Of a DNA stretch of 64,000 nt, positions 44,895 to 54,959 are shown one piece after another. The notes under the pieces are model-generated. The model worked only from the letters and a program-made list of their open reading frames with translations, ran no database searches and had not been told where the DNA came from. The position numbers and the translations under genes were made by a program. Location of the stretch: contig NZ_VYKJ01000001.1 of NCBI RefSeq assembly GCF_008710095.1, positions 62,001 to 126,000 of the forward strand, read 5' to 3'. Within the stretch, counting starts at the first letter, position 1. Every line of letters starts with the position of its first letter. Source of the stretch: Affinibrenneria salicis. GTDB taxonomy: Bacteria > Pseudomonadota > Gammaproteobacteria > Enterobacterales > Enterobacteriaceae.

Positions 44895-46622
44895 ATGATT
44901 TCAGGCATATTAGTATCACCGGGCATTGCTTTCGGTAACGCGCTGTTATTGAAAGAAGATGAGATTGTCATCAACCGGAAAAAAATCTCCGCGGATCAAG
45001 TCGATCAGGAAGTTAAGCGTTTTCTTGACGGTCGAGCTAAAGCATCTGCGCAGCTGGAAGCGATCAAGACAAAGGCTGGCGAAACGCTGGGAGCCGAGAA
45101 GGAAGCAATCTTCGAAGGCCACATTATGTTGCTGGAAGACGAAGAATTTGAGCAGGAAATCATAGCCCTGATAAAAGAAGAGCATGTTTCCGCCGATTTT
45201 GCCGCCTTCACCGTTGTTGAAAATCAGGCTAAAGCGCTTGAAGAGCTGGACGATGAGTATCTGAAAGAGCGCGCGGCCGATATGCGCGACATCGGCAAAC
45301 GCCTGCTGAAAAACATCCTCGACATGAACATTGTCGATCTGGGCGACATCAAAGACGAAGTGATCCTCGTCGCCACCGATTTAACGCCGTCAGAAACGGC
45401 TCAGCTCAATCTGGACAAAGTCCTGGGCTTTATCACCGATCTGGGCGGCCGCACGTCTCATACGTCGATTATGGCCCGTTCGCTGGAGCTCCCGGCTATT
45501 GTCGGCACCACCGACGTAACCCGCAAGGTCAAAAACGGCGACTATCTGATTCTGGATGCCGTCAACAACAAGATTTACGTCAACCCGACCGCGGAAGAAA
45601 TTGACGAGTTGAAAGCGCAGCAGGCGCAGTACATCAACGAAAAAAATGAACTGGCCAAACTGAAAGATCTGCCGGCGATTACGCTGGACGGCCATCAGGT
45701 CGAAGTTTGCTCCAACATCGGTACAGTACGCGATGTCGCCGGAGCGGAACGCAACGGGGCGGAAGGCGTCGGCCTGTATCGCACCGAATTCCTGTTTATG
45801 GACCGTGACGCGCTGCCAACCGAAGAAGAGCAGTTCCAGGCCTATAAGGCCGTCGCCGAAGCGATGGGCACGCAGTCCGTCATCGTGCGTACGATGGATA
45901 TCGGCGGCGATAAAGACCTGCCTTATATGAACCTGCCGAAAGAAGAAAACCCGTTCCTCGGCTGGCGCGCCATTCGTATTTGTCTGGATCGCAAAGAAAT
46001 TCTGCATACCCAGCTGCGGGCCATTTTACGCGCTTCCTCTTTCGGCAAGCTGCGCATCATGTTCCCGATGATTATCTCCGTTGAAGAAGTGCGCGAGCTG
46101 AAAGGCGAGCTGGAGCTGCTGAAAACGCAGCTGCGCGAAGAAGGCAAATCTTTCGATGAGACCATTGAAGTGGGTGTGATGGTAGAAACGCCGGCCGCGG
46201 CCACCATCGCCCATCATCTGGCCAAAGAAGTTGACTTCTTTAGTATTGGGACAAACGACTTAACCCAGTATACTCTGGCAGTAGATCGCGGTAATGAGCT
46301 GATTTCTCATCTCTACAACCCGATGTCACCTGCGGTGCTGACCCTGATTAAACAGGTAATCGACGCCTCTCATGCCGAAGGGAAATGGACTGGCATGTGT
46401 GGTGAACTCGCAGGCGACGAACGTGCTACACTACTGTTATTGGGGATGGGTCTGGACGAGTTTAGTATGAGTGCGATCTCTATTCCGCGCATCAAGAAGA
46501 TCATTCGTAATGCGAATTACGAAGATGCGAAGGCACTGGCGGTGCAGGCGCTAGCCCAGCCGACAGCGCAAGAGTTGAGTAATCTGGTGAGTAAATTCAT
46601 CAAAGAAAAAACGCTCTGCTGA
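44895..46622 (+). CDS. ptsI: PTS enzyme I (phosphoenolpyruvate-protein phosphotransferase)
   Basis: A 575-residue enzyme, the same length as E. coli EI. Active-site His-189 lies in [14 protein letters not shown]-binding segments and the Cys near residue 502 (GMCGELAGD) are intact. It takes phosphate from PEP and gives it to HPr. It lies between ptsH and crr. Confidence 0.98.
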   Translation: MISGILVSPGIAFGNALLLKEDEIVINRKKISADQVDQEVKRFLDGRAKASAQLEAIKTKAGETLGAEKEAIFEGHIMLLEDEEFEQEIIALIKEEHVSADFAAFTVVENQAKALEELDDEYLKERAADMRDIGKRLLKNILDMNIVDLGDIKDEVILVATDLTPSETAQLNLDKVLGFITDLGGRTSHTSIMARSLELPAIVGTTDVTRKVKNGDYLILDAVNNKIYVNPTAEEIDELKAQQAQYINEKNELAKLKDLPAITLDGHQVEVCSNIGTVRDVAGAERNGAEGVGLYRTEFLFMDRDALPTEEEQFQAYKAVAEAMGTQSVIVRTMDIGGDKDLPYMNLPKEENPFLGWRAIRICLDRKEILHTQLRAILRASSFGKLRIMFPMIISVEEVRELKGELELLKTQLREEGKSFDETIEVGVMVETPAAATIAHHLAKEVDFFSIGTNDLTQYTLAVDRGNELISHLYNPMSPAVLTLIKQVIDASHAEGKWTGMCGELAGDERATLLLLGMGLDEFSMSAISIPRIKKIIRNANYEDAKALAVQALAQPTAQELSNLVSKFIKEKTLC

Positions 46623-46662
46623 TTCACTCTGCTAGCCCAATATTAATTCTTAGGAGAAAATC

Positions 46663-47172
46663 ATGGGTTTGTTCGATAAACTGAAATCTCTGGTTTCTGA
46701 CGACAAAAAAGACACGGGCAGCATAGAGATTATTGCACCGCTGTCAGGTGAAATCGTCAATATTGAAGATGTGCCTGATGTCGTTTTTGCCGAGAAGATT
46801 GTCGGCGACGGCATTGCTATTAAACCGAACGGCAACAAAATGGTTGCTCCGGTTGACGGCACCATCGGCAAGATTTTTGAAACCAATCACGCATTTTCGA
46901 TTGAATCGGACAGCGGCATTGAACTGTTCGTTCACTTCGGTATTGATACCGTCGAACTGAAAGGCGAAGGCTTCAAACGTATTGCCGAAGAAGGCCAGCG
47001 CGTTAAGAAAGGCGATGTGATCATCGAATTTAACCTGTCGCTGCTGGAGGAAAAGGCCAAATCGACGCTGACGCCAGTGGTCATCTCCAATATGGATGAG
47101 ATCAAAGAGCTGACGAAACTGACTGGTCAGGTTGTGGTCGGTGAAACGCCGGTTATTCGTATTAAAAAATAA
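46663..47172 (+). CDS. crr: Glucose-specific PTS enzyme IIA
   Basis: A 169-residue soluble EIIA-Glc. Active-site histidines are His-76 and His-91 (counting Met), the latter in [10 protein letters not shown]. Phosphorylated it stimulates adenylate cyclase; unphosphorylated it blocks several non-PTS permeases. Last gene of the pts operon, followed by a strong terminator. Confidence 0.98.
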   Translation: MGLFDKLKSLVSDDKKDTGSIEIIAPLSGEIVNIEDVPDVVFAEKIVGDGIAIKPNGNKMVAPVDGTIGKIFETNHAFSIESDSGIELFVHFGIDTVELKGEGFKRIAEEGQRVKKGDVIIEFNLSLLEEKAKSTLTPVVISNMDEIKELTKLTGQVVVGETPVIRIKK

Positions 47173-47190
47173 TCGCTGCTTTTAACCGTG

Positions 47191-47218
47191 AAAAATGGCG
47201 CCTCTGGGCGCCATTTTT
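47191..47218 (+). terminator. Terminator after crr
   Basis: Perfect stem aaaaatggcgcc / ggcgccattttt with loop tctg, 18 bp after the crr stop. Confidence 0.92.
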
Positions 47219-47233
47219 ATGGCCGGGCTTAAA

Positions 47234-47255
47234 CCATCTCACCGCGGTGAGATGG
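47234..47255. promoter_or_regulatory. Perfect 22-bp palindrome
   Basis: ccatctcaccg / cggtgagatgg is fully self-complementary without a spacer, 16 bp beyond the crr terminator. It looks more like a dimeric-protein operator than an RNA hairpin because there is no loop. No gene starts immediately on either side. Confidence 0.5.
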
Positions 47256-47259
47256 GGAA

Positions 47260-47450
47260 TGTTCCTGTAGGGCGCCCGAAGAAAGCCCGTGAGGAAATGT
47301 TTCGCCTTACGCCGGGATGGCTCAGAAATACAGTGACGTCTCTTTACCGATCATGCGCTCAGGAACAAGGCTGAGGCATGGTGGATAAACTTTTTTCGCC
47401 CCGGGTCAGTGAACCGTGTCAAAGCCGCCTTCATAGCAGGCGGCTTTTTG
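47260..47450 (+). ncRNA. Candidate small RNA, ending at a plus-strand terminator
   Basis: No convincing coding sequence exists between crr and the convergent kinase gene, yet a second strong terminator lies at 47421-47449 (stem aaagccgcct / aggcggcttt, then tt) and works only in the plus direction. Since crr already has a terminator, an extra plus-strand transcript of roughly 150-190 nt is likely. The 5' end is unknown. The family was not recognised. Confidence 0.35.
47421..47449 (+). terminator. Second plus-strand terminator downstream of crr
   Basis: Stem aaagccgcct (47421-47430) / aggcggcttt (47438-47447), 7-base loop, followed by T residues. The minus-strand reading is followed by GACACGG, so it is directional. 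Confidence 0.8.
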
Positions 47451-47644
47451 CTTCACGTTCTGCCTGCCCGTGCAGTGCACTTGCATTATAAACGCCGCCG
47501 TCAGCCCGAAACGCCGCATGGCGTGTAGTGGCGTAAGAAGATTTCGCCCGCCCGGGGCAACGCGATCAACGAGCGCCGTAAAATAACGCCCGAAGCGACG
47601 AAAAGCGCTGAGCCGCAGGCCGACCGCTCGCAACCTGCAGGACG

Positions 47645-49054
47645 TTATTTGTTGCCTTCCGTTAACTGCCAGCGCGGCAGGCAGAGCCGGACTTCCAGCC
47701 CGCCATGTTCCCGATTGCTGGCCTCGATATAGCCGCCGTGCGCCTGCATAACCTTGCGGGCGATGGCCAGGCCCAGACCGTAGCCTTTACCGGAGAGAGG
47801 GGATTCGATACGCACAAAGGGATCGAAGATACTCGATAGCTTGCTGTTTTCCACGCCCGGTCCGCTGTCGCAGACGCTGATCGTCCACAGCTGCTCGTCG
47901 CCGCTCAGCCGCACGCTCACGACCTGATCGCGCGAGGAGAAGCGCAGCGCGTTGCGCACGATATTGTCCACCGCGCGGCGAATCAGCTCAGCGCGGCCCT
48001 TCACCGTATAGTCTTCGTCGGGATCTTCGCTGGTCAGCAGTTTTATCTCGATGCCCGGCAGTTGCGCTTCGTAGCGCGCATCGTTCACCACCGCCGTCAC
48101 CAGCCCCAGCAGGTCGAAATATTCCTCCTCCTCCAGCGAATTTTCCGTTCGCGACAGCGCCAGCAGCTCGCCAATCATCTTATCCATACGGGATGACTCG
48201 CGCTCAATGCGCAGCAGCGAAGCCGCCACATTTTCCGGGTTCTGGTGCGCCAGCCCGATAGCCAGCTGCAGACGCGCCAGCGGCGAACGCAGCTCGTGCG
48301 AGACGTCATGCAGCAGCTGCTCGCGGGTACTGACCAGCACCTCCAGTCTTGCGGCCATCGAGTCGAAATCCTGCGCCACCTCGCTCAACTCATCGTGGCG
48401 CCGGCGCATTTTCGGCAGCAATCGCACCGATAGATCGCCCTGCGCCACCCGTTCGAAACCGGCGCGCAGTTGGTTCAGCGGGCGGGTCAGGTTCCAGGCC
48501 AGCAGAGCGCTGAACAGCAGACCGCCCAGACCGCCCAGCCACAGCATCGGTTCAGGAATGTTGAGAATTTTCCCCCGCATATTGGGGTGCAGTTCATCAC
48601 GCAGCGTCTCGATGTCATAACGCACGGTAAAGTTTTCACCGTGCGGCCCGTTAACCTCAAGCTCCGATATCAGGTCCTGCTCGTCGGACGCCCAGTCCGG
48701 CAACAGCGCGTCCAACTGACGATAGGTATCGTCCTCCGGCAGTTGATCGAATAGCTTCTCCCACGACATGTCGTCGTTGTTAAGCGGCAATTCACCGCTC
48801 AGGTTGACCGTAATATACTCGCGCTCGCTGGCCGGCCAGCGTTCAACCATCGCATGGTAGGCGGGCAGCCCGCCCTGCCGCAGAGCCTGTTCCGCCATGC
48901 CCATTTGCAAATTGACGATGTGCCGCAGCGCGTTATGCTCCGGCGATTCAGGCCGTTCGCCGTACAGCGAAAACGCCAGCCACAGCAGTTGAGCGATGAC
49001 GATAAACGTCACCCAAAAGCCGAGCAAAATTTTCCAGAACAACCTGCCGCGCAT
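47645..49054 (-). CDS. CpxA-like sensor histidine kinase
   Basis: About 469 residues from the ATG at 49054, two bases after the regulator stop; a TTG two codons upstream would overlap it. Two membrane segments (about 8-30 and 171-191) enclose a periplasmic sensor loop of about 140 residues, then HAMP, HisKA with phospho-acceptor His-253 (DVSHELRSPLARLQ), and an ATPase domain (DSGPGV, GYGLGLAI). The layout resembles CpxA, but the periplasmic loop is not recognisably CpxA and no CpxP gene is seen. The genes downstream of the partner promoter encode a MacAB-like pump, the likely target. Confidence 0.88.
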   Translation of the reverse strand: MRGRLFWKILLGFWVTFIVIAQLLWLAFSLYGERPESPEHNALRHIVNLQMGMAEQALRQGGLPAYHAMVERWPASEREYITVNLSGELPLNNDDMSWEKLFDQLPEDDTYRQLDALLPDWASDEQDLISELEVNGPHGENFTVRYDIETLRDELHPNMRGKILNIPEPMLWLGGLGGLLFSALLAWNLTRPLNQLRAGFERVAQGDLSVRLLPKMRRRHDELSEVAQDFDSMAARLEVLVSTREQLLHDVSHELRSPLARLQLAIGLAHQNPENVAASLLRIERESSRMDKMIGELLALSRTENSLEEEEYFDLLGLVTAVVNDARYEAQLPGIEIKLLTSEDPDEDYTVKGRAELIRRAVDNIVRNALRFSSRDQVVSVRLSGDEQLWTISVCDSGPGVENSKLSSIFDPFVRIESPLSGKGYGLGLAIARKVMQAHGGYIEASNREHGGLEVRLCLPRWQLTEGNK

Positions 49055-49056
49055 AA

Positions 49057-49737
49057 TCAATGGATCCGGTAGCCTACGCTACGCACCGTCTCAATCGACA
49101 TGGCGTTGCCCTCAAGCTGGGCCAGTTTCTGACGAATATTGCTGATGTGCACATCCACGCTGCGATCGTAGGCCTCGCGCCGTCTTCCCAGCCCTTTTTC
49201 GGACAGCTCATCTTTGGAGACCACGCGTTCCGGCGAACGCAGCAGCAGTTCCAGCAGATTGAACTCCGAGGCGGTCAGTTCAAAAGGCTGCCCGCGCCAT
49301 TCGCTGGTGCGCGTCGCCGGGTTCAGCACCAGTTCGCCATGCACGGCCACGCCGCTGTGATCCTCGCGCTTCGGCTGTTCGTCATAGCGGCGCAGCACCG
49401 CCCGCAGCCGGGCCACCAGCTCGCGCGGATAACAGGGCTTCGGCATATAGTCATCCGCGCCCATCTCAAGCCCGATGACCCGGTCGATGTTATCGCCCTT
49501 CGCCGTCAGCATAATGACCGGCAGGCGCCGGCTTTTTCTGACCCGACGCAACACGTCGATCCCGCTCATATCGGGCAGCATGATATCGAGGATCATGGCG
49601 GTATACTCGCCCGACATCGCGCCTTCGATCCCCTCTTTGCCAGTCAGTACCCTGGAAGCGTTAAACCCCTCCGCCCGCAGGTATTCACTGAGCATATTTC
49701 CCAGCTCAACATCATCATCGACCAGCAAAATTTTCAT
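49057..49737 (-). CDS. OmpR-family response regulator (CpxR-like)
   Basis: A 226-residue regulator. Receiver domain residues 1-120 with the acidic pair Asp-7/Asp-8, phospho-acceptor Asp-51 (LDIMLPDMSG), and Lys in MPKPCYPREL; a winged HTH DNA-binding domain follows (about 130-225, DVHISNIRQKL). The KPCYPREL motif, where most relatives have KPF, is a small distinguishing mark. It is the upstream gene of the pair with the kinase and divergent from the MacA-like gene across 185 bp. Confidence 0.92.
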   Translation of the reverse strand: MKILLVDDDVELGNMLSEYLRAEGFNASRVLTGKEGIEGAMSGEYTAMILDIMLPDMSGIDVLRRVRKSRRLPVIMLTAKGDNIDRVIGLEMGADDYMPKPCYPRELVARLRAVLRRYDEQPKREDHSGVAVHGELVLNPATRTSEWRGQPFELTASEFNLLELLLRSPERVVSKDELSEKGLGRRREAYDRSVDVHISNIRQKLAQLEGNAMSIETVRSVGYRIH

Positions 49738-49813
49738 AGCCTGTCCTCATAAGCAATTGTCTGCGGCATTCTCATGCCTGCTATCATTATGTGCAGCCTG
49801 ATTTACGGAATCA

Positions 49814-49840
49814 TTACCTTTTTGAGCGTAAAAACTTACC
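49814..49840. promoter_or_regulatory. Candidate response-regulator sites between the two-component and efflux genes
   Basis: TTACC occurs at 49814-49818 and again at 49836-49840, about two helix turns apart, and the second is part of GTAA-N4-TTAC (49828-49839). CpxR-type regulators bind GTAAA direct repeats, so these are candidate sites, though they do not match the consensus exactly. Confidence 0.35.
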
Positions 49841-49922
49841 CTTCAGGCATAATCGGCAGAGTAAATTATACCGTCGAATGCCCCCCTTGCCCTGCGGCTT
49901 TATATAAGGATGTTGCCATCTT

Positions 49923-51131
49923 ATGCCATCACGTCTGTTATCGCCTCGCAGATCCCTGGTTGTTCTGTGTCTGATTCTGCTGGCTATCTTACTGTACGTT
50001 ATCTTTGCGCCTTCCACCGCGCAACCGGACTACATCACAGCGCGCGCCGAAGTGCGCGATCTGGAACAAACCGTGCTGGCCGACGGCACCATCGAAGCGC
50101 AGAAGCTGGTCAGCGTCGGCGCGCAGGCTACCGGCCAGATCAAAACCCTGCATGTCGCGCTGGGCGATAAGGTGACAAAGGGCCAGCTCATCGCCGAAAT
50201 CGATGACCTGACGCAGCAGAACGCCTTCAAAGACAGCGAAGCCGCGCTGAAAAATATTCAGGCCCAGCGCAACGCCAGGCTGGCGACGTTGCGCAATAAC
50301 CAGTTGAACTGGCAGCGCCAGCAGAGGCTGGCGGCGCGCGGGCTCGGCGCGCGGATCGATTTTGATAGCGCTCAGGCCGAGCTGGACGTGACGCAGGCCG
50401 AAATCAGCGCGCTGGACGCCCAGATAGTGCAGGCGCAAATCGCGGTCAACACCGCGCAGGTCAACCTCGGCTATACCCGTATCGTTTCGCCGATGGACGG
50501 CACCGTGGTCGCCATTCCGGTGGAAGAGGGGCAGACGGTCAACGCCGCGCAAAGTACGCCCACCATCGCCAAAGTCGCCAATCTGGATACCGTCACCGTC
50601 GAAGCGCAGATTTCCGAAGCCGATGTGATTAAGGTGAAAACCGGCATGCCGGTCTGGTTCACCATCCTCGGCGATCCGGCGCAGCGCTACCACGCCACGC
50701 TGCGCGCCATTGAACCCGCGCCGGACTCGATCAGCAGCGACAGCAGCAGCTCGTCTTCCAGCAGCAGCACCAGCAGCAGCTCCACTTCATCCAGCGCAAT
50801 TTACTATAACGGCCTGTTCGACGTGGATAATCCGCAGGGTACGCTGCGTATCTCCATGACCGCTCAGGTCTATATTCTGCTCAACTCGGTGAAGGACGCC
50901 GTGGTGGTGCCGGCTACCGCGCTCGACGCATTCGGCCCTCACGCCACGCTGCAGGTGGTCGACGATCAGGGGCGAATAGAGCAGAGAAACGTCACCGTCG
51001 GGCTGAACGATAATGTTTATACCCAGATCGTCAGCGGCCTGAAAGCAGGCGAGAATGTAATCGTCAGCCGGCTGTCCCCTCAATCCGACGCCAGCGCGCC
51101 GCGCCGTCCCGGCCCGCCGATGAGGTTGTGA
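49923..51131 (+). CDS. MacA-like periplasmic adaptor of a tripartite efflux pump
   Basis: A 402-residue membrane-fusion protein. An N-terminal membrane anchor (about 10-30) is followed by a lipoyl domain (about 60-90, [16 protein letters not shown]), a helical hairpin (about 90-175), beta-barrel and membrane-proximal domains. A run of about 23 Ser/Thr/Asp residues starts near residue 269, absent from E. coli MacA as I recall it. It overlaps the MacB-like gene by 4 bp. MacAB pumps export macrolides, lipopeptides or siderophores with an outer-membrane channel, which is not encoded here. Confidence 0.9.
   Translation: MPSRLLSPRRSLVVLCLILLAILLYVIFAPSTAQPDYITARAEVRDLEQTVLADGTIEAQKLVSVGAQATGQIKTLHVALGDKVTKGQLIAEIDDLTQQNAFKDSEAALKNIQAQRNARLATLRNNQLNWQRQQRLAARGLGARIDFDSAQAELDVTQAEISALDAQIVQAQIAVNTAQVNLGYTRIVSPMDGTVVAIPVEEGQTVNAAQSTPTIAKVANLDTVTVEAQISEADVIKVKTGMPVWFTILGDPAQRYHATLRAIEPAPDSISSDSSSSSSSSSTSSSSTSSSAIYYNGLFDVDNPQGTLRISMTAQVYILLNSVKDAVVVPATALDAFGPHATLQVVDDQGRIEQRNVTVGLNDNVYTQIVSGLKAGENVIVSRLSPQSDASAPRRPGPPMRL
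50728..50799. repeat. Serine-codon repeat in the MacA-like gene
   Basis: Runs of agc and related Ser codons encode a poly-Ser tract. The trinucleotide runs could vary in copy number by slippage. Confidence 0.7.
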
Positions 51132-53086
51132 GCATGAACAACGCGCTACTCCAGCTTTGCGCCATCAACCGCGTGTTTCTCAACGGGGAGCAGCAGGTTC
51201 ATGTGCTGAAGAACATTAACCTGACGATCAATGCCGGTGAGATGGTGGCGATCGTCGGCGCCTCCGGTTCGGGAAAATCCACGCTGATGAATATTCTCGG
51301 TTGTCTGGATAAGCCTTCTTCCGGCGAATATCGGGTCGCAGGTCGCGCTACCCAGGCGCTGCAAAGCGACCAACTGGCCGAACTGCGGCGTGAGCACTTT
51401 GGCTTTATTTTTCAGCGTTATCATCTGCTCAATGATCTTAACGCACGCGGCAATGTGGAAGTTCCGGCCATCTACGTCGGCAGAGAACGCGCGGCGCGTC
51501 AACGGCGCGCGACGGAACTGTTGACGCGGCTGGGCCTGGCCGATCGTCTGAGCTGGCGCCCCAGCCAGCTGTCCGGCGGTCAGCAACAGCGGGTCAGTAT
51601 TGCGCGGGCGCTGATGAACGGCGGAGAAGTCATTCTGGCCGATGAACCGACCGGCGCGTTGGATAGCCGCAACGGCAACGACGTGATGGCGATCCTGAAG
51701 GATTTGCACAGTCAGGGACACACCATCGTACTCGTCACTCACGATATGCAAATCGCCAGCCACGCCCAGCGTATTATCGAGATCCACGACGGCGAGATCA
51801 TCGCCGATCGGCAAACCGGACCGAGCGTCCGCCCGACGCTGGCGCGCGCGGCGCCGGCGTCCGACGGCGTTTCCACCTTTGGTCAGGCGCGCGATCGTTT
51901 TCTCGACGCCTTTAAGATGGCGCTGCTGGCGATGAACGCCCAGCGCATGCGCACCTTCCTGACCATGCTGGGCATTATCATCGGCATCGCCTCGGTGGTG
52001 TCGGTGGTGGCGCTGGGCAACGGCGCGCAGCAGCGGGTGCTGGCCGATATCAGCGCGATGGGCACCAGCACGCTGGAGATTTTCCCCGGCAAAGATTTTG
52101 GCGATATGCGCTCCGCCGCCATCCAGACGCTGCGCGCCAGCGATGCGGACGTGCTGGCGCGGCAGCCTTATGTCCACAGCGTCACGCCGTCGGTCTCCGG
52201 CAGTGTTACGCTGCGCTACGGCAATATCTCGGTATCGGCCAGCGTCAGCGGCGTCGGCGAACAGTTTTTCATGGTGCGCGGCTACCGTCTGGCCGAAGGG
52301 ATCGCCTTCCCGCACGCCAGCGTGATCGCCCTGAGTCAGGAAGCGGTAATCGATCAAAACACCCGCAATAAGTTATTTCGGCCGGAAGAGAACCCGATAG
52401 GCAAGGTGATCCTCGCCGGCACGCTGCCCGTGCGGGTTATCGGCGTGGTGCAGAAGAACCAGAGCGGCTTCGGCAGCGATGAGAATCTGAATGTCTGGCT
52501 GCCCTACACCACGGCGATGAAACGCATGATCGGCCAGTCGTACCTGAGAAGCATCACCGTGCGGGTTAACGATAATATCAGCCTGAGCGTGGCCGAACAG
52601 GGCATTACCCGCGTGCTGACCCGACGACACGGCGCCAAAGACTTCTTTGTGATGAACACCGACAGCATTCGTCAGACAATAGAGAAGACCGCCTCGACCA
52701 TGACGCTGCTGGTCTCGGCGATCGCGTTTATTTCGCTGCTGGTGGGCGGTATCGGCGTGATGAATATCATGTTGGTGTCGGTCGCCGAACGAACGCGGGA
52801 AATCGGCGTGCGTATGGCGGTCGGCGCAAGGACCAGCGATATCATGCAGCAGTTCTTAATCGAAGCGGTGCTGGTCTGTCTGCTGGGCGGAACGGCGGGC
52901 GTGGCGCTGTCGCTGGGAATTGGCGCGGCCGCCGCTTCGATCAGCCGCAATTTTCCGATGATTTACTCCACCGCGTCGATCGTCGCCGCCTTTCTGTGCG
53001 CCAGTCTGACCGGCATTATCTTTGGCTTCTTCCCGGCCCGGCGAGCGGCGGCGATGGAGCCGATTCACGCGCTGGAGCGGGAATAA
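51128..53086 (+). CDS. MacB-like ABC efflux ATPase/permease
   Basis: A 652-residue fusion. N-terminal ATPase (1-230) with Walker [10 protein letters not shown] (about 43-51), signature LSGGQQQR and Walker [15 protein letters not shown] membrane segment near 275-300 leads to a large periplasmic MacB domain and a C-terminal FtsX permease with three membrane segments (about 530-640). It acts as a mechanotransmission dimer with the MacA-like protein. The gene order two-component / MacA / MacB suggests induction by an envelope or antimicrobial signal. Substrate unknown. Confidence 0.92.
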   Translation: MSMNNALLQLCAINRVFLNGEQQVHVLKNINLTINAGEMVAIVGASGSGKSTLMNILGCLDKPSSGEYRVAGRATQALQSDQLAELRREHFGFIFQRYHLLNDLNARGNVEVPAIYVGRERAARQRRATELLTRLGLADRLSWRPSQLSGGQQQRVSIARALMNGGEVILADEPTGALDSRNGNDVMAILKDLHSQGHTIVLVTHDMQIASHAQRIIEIHDGEIIADRQTGPSVRPTLARAAPASDGVSTFGQARDRFLDAFKMALLAMNAQRMRTFLTMLGIIIGIASVVSVVALGNGAQQRVLADISAMGTSTLEIFPGKDFGDMRSAAIQTLRASDADVLARQPYVHSVTPSVSGSVTLRYGNISVSASVSGVGEQFFMVRGYRLAEGIAFPHASVIALSQEAVIDQNTRNKLFRPEENPIGKVILAGTLPVRVIGVVQKNQSGFGSDENLNVWLPYTTAMKRMIGQSYLRSITVRVNDNISLSVAEQGITRVLTRRHGAKDFFVMNTDSIRQTIEKTASTMTLLVSAIAFISLLVGGIGVMNIMLVSVAERTREIGVRMAVGARTSDIMQQFLIEAVLVCLLGGTAGVALSLGIGAAAASISRNFPMIYSTASIVAAFLCASLTGIIFGFFPARRAAAMEPIHALERE

Positions 53087-53138
53087 GACGTCGGCCGCAA
53101 CGGGCCCGGCCAGCCGTCGCGCTACAGATCGGGGCCGA

Positions 53139-54026
53139 TTAGTCGCGCTCAAACACGCCGGTCGATAGATAACGATCGCCGCGATCGCAAATAATCGCCA
53201 CGATCACGCTGCCCGGATTGCGGCGCGCCACGCGCAGCGCGCCGGCCACCGCGCCGCCGGAGCTGACGCCGCAAAAGATCCCTTCGCGCTGCGCCAGCTG
53301 ACGCATCGTCTGCTCCGCTTCCTGCTGAGAAATATCCAGAGTGCGGTCGACCAGCTCCGGCTGAAAGATGCCGGGCACATAGGCTGGCGACCAGCGACGA
53401 ATCCCCGGAATGCTGCTGCCCTCCTGCGGCTGCAGGCCGACGATCTGCACCCGGTCGCTCTGCGTTTTAAGATAGCGGCCGACGCCGGTGATCGTGCCGG
53501 TAGTGCCCATGCAGGAAACGAAGTGGGTCAACCGTCCCGCCGTCTGGCGCCAAATCTCCGGCCCGGTGGTGGTGAAATGCGCGTAGGGGTTATCGGGATT
53601 GTTAAACTGGTCGAGAACCTTGCCCTGCCCCGAACGCGCCATCTGCCGCGCCAGATCGCGCGCGCCTTCCATTCCCTGCTCCCGACGCACCAGAATCAGC
53701 TCCGCGCCATAGGCGCGCATCGCCGCCTGACGCTCCCGACTCATGTTATCCGGCATCAATAGTTTTAGCCGGTAGCCTTTCAGCGCCGCAATCATCGCCA
53801 GCGCAATGCCGGTGTTGCCGCTGGTTGCTTCGATCAGCACATCGCCGGGCGAGATTTCGCCGCGTCGCTCCGCCTGCTGGATCATGGCGAACGCCGCGCG
53901 ATCTTTTACCGAACCGGCCGGATTATTCCCTTCGAGTTTCAGCCATATCTCACTGTCGCAGCCCTGAGTCAGGCGCTGCAGCTTCACCAGCGGCGTATTG
54001 CCGATATAGTGTTCCAGCGTTGTCAC
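53139..54026 (-). CDS. cysM: Cysteine synthase B (thiosulfate-using)
   Basis: A 295-residue PLP enzyme with a GTG start preceded by AAGGAGAACGGA, as in E. coli. PLP lysine is Lys-41 (AGSVKDR); TSGNTG and GTTGT loops are intact. It can use thiosulfate to make S-sulfocysteine. It ends the cysPTW-M cluster but follows cysW directly, 54 bp away, with no cysA between. Confidence 0.97.
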   Translation of the reverse strand: MTTLEHYIGNTPLVKLQRLTQGCDSEIWLKLEGNNPAGSVKDRAAFAMIQQAERRGEISPGDVLIEATSGNTGIALAMIAALKGYRLKLLMPDNMSRERQAAMRAYGAELILVRREQGMEGARDLARQMARSGQGKVLDQFNNPDNPYAHFTTTGPEIWRQTAGRLTHFVSCMGTTGTITGVGRYLKTQSDRVQIVGLQPQEGSSIPGIRRWSPAYVPGIFQPELVDRTLDISQQEAEQTMRQLAQREGIFCGVSSGGAVAGALRVARRNPGSVIVAIICDRGDRYLSTGVFERD

Positions 54027-54080
54027 TCCGTTCTCCTTAAAGTAGCGCCGCCGCGCCGAACGGGGACAGCCAGACGCAGA

Positions 54081-54959
54081 TTATTGACCACCGCGCCGCG
54101 TTTGCCGGCCGGCCTGGCGCTGCTGACGCTCCAGCCTCCAGCGCAAAGCGCTTTTCAGCAGCAGCGTGACGATGGCCATCAACGTCAGCAGCGAGGCGGC
54201 GGTAAAGGCGCCGACGGTGTTATAGTCCTGATGCAGTAACTCCACCTGCAGCGGCAGGGTGTAGGTTTCGCCGCGAATCGCCCCCGATACCACCGACACC
54301 GCGCCGAACTCGCCGATGGCGCGCGCATTGGTCAGCACCACGCCGTACAGCAGCGCCCAGCGGATATTCGGCAGCGTCACCCGCCAGAACATCTGCCAGC
54401 CGGACGCGCCCAGCAGCAGCGCCGCCTCTTCTTCCTGGCTCCCCTGGCTGAGCATAACCGGCACCAGTTCGCGCACCACGAACGGACAGGTGACGAAAAT
54501 CGTCACCAGCGCAATGCCGGGCCAGGCGAACATCAGCTGAATGCCGCGCGCATCCAGCCAGCCGCCCAGCGGGCCATTGCTGCTGTAGAACAGCAGATAT
54601 AGCAGCCCGGCCACTACCGGCGATACGGCGAAGGGAATATCCACCAGCGTCAGCAGCAGCTGGCGACCCGCGAAGCGAAAACGGGTGACCAGCCAGGCCA
54701 GCAACGTACCAAACAGCAGATTAACCGGCACGGTAATCGCCACCACCAGCAGCGTCATGCCGATGGCGTGCAACATATCGGGATCGGCCAGGTTGCGCCA
54801 TACGCCGCCCAGTCCTTGCGCCAGCGCGGCGGCAAAAATAGAGACCAGCGGGATGACCAGCATGATCAACGACAGCAGGCTGCCCAGACCAATCAGCAGC
54901 CATTTGCTTACGTTGCCGGCGCGACGGGAGGCCGCATGCCGCGGCGTGCGCTCGTTCAT
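54081..54959 (-). CDS. cysW: Sulfate/thiosulfate ABC permease CysW
   Basis: A 292-residue inner-membrane permease (E. coli 291) with six hydrophobic segments and the EAA loop (EEEAALLLGASGWQMFWRVT). Full length, with an Arg/Gln-rich C-terminus. It overlaps cysT by 4 bp. Its cognate ATPase gene cysA, normally next, is absent. Confidence 0.96.
   Translation of the reverse strand: MNERTPRHAASRRAGNVSKWLLIGLGSLLSLIMLVIPLVSIFAAALAQGLGGVWRNLADPDMLHAIGMTLLVVAITVPVNLLFGTLLAWLVTRFRFAGRQLLLTLVDIPFAVSPVVAGLLYLLFYSSNGPLGGWLDARGIQLMFAWPGIALVTIFVTCPFVVRELVPVMLSQGSQEEEAALLLGASGWQMFWRVTLPNIRWALLYGVVLTNARAIGEFGAVSVVSGAIRGETYTLPLQVELLHQDYNTVGAFTAASLLTLMAIVTLLLKSALRWRLERQQRQAGRQTRRGGQ

Noticed and set aside
47406..47633. 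75-codon minus-strand frame between crr and the kinase gene
   Set aside because: It runs through the terminator stem at 47421-47447 and has no protein-like features.
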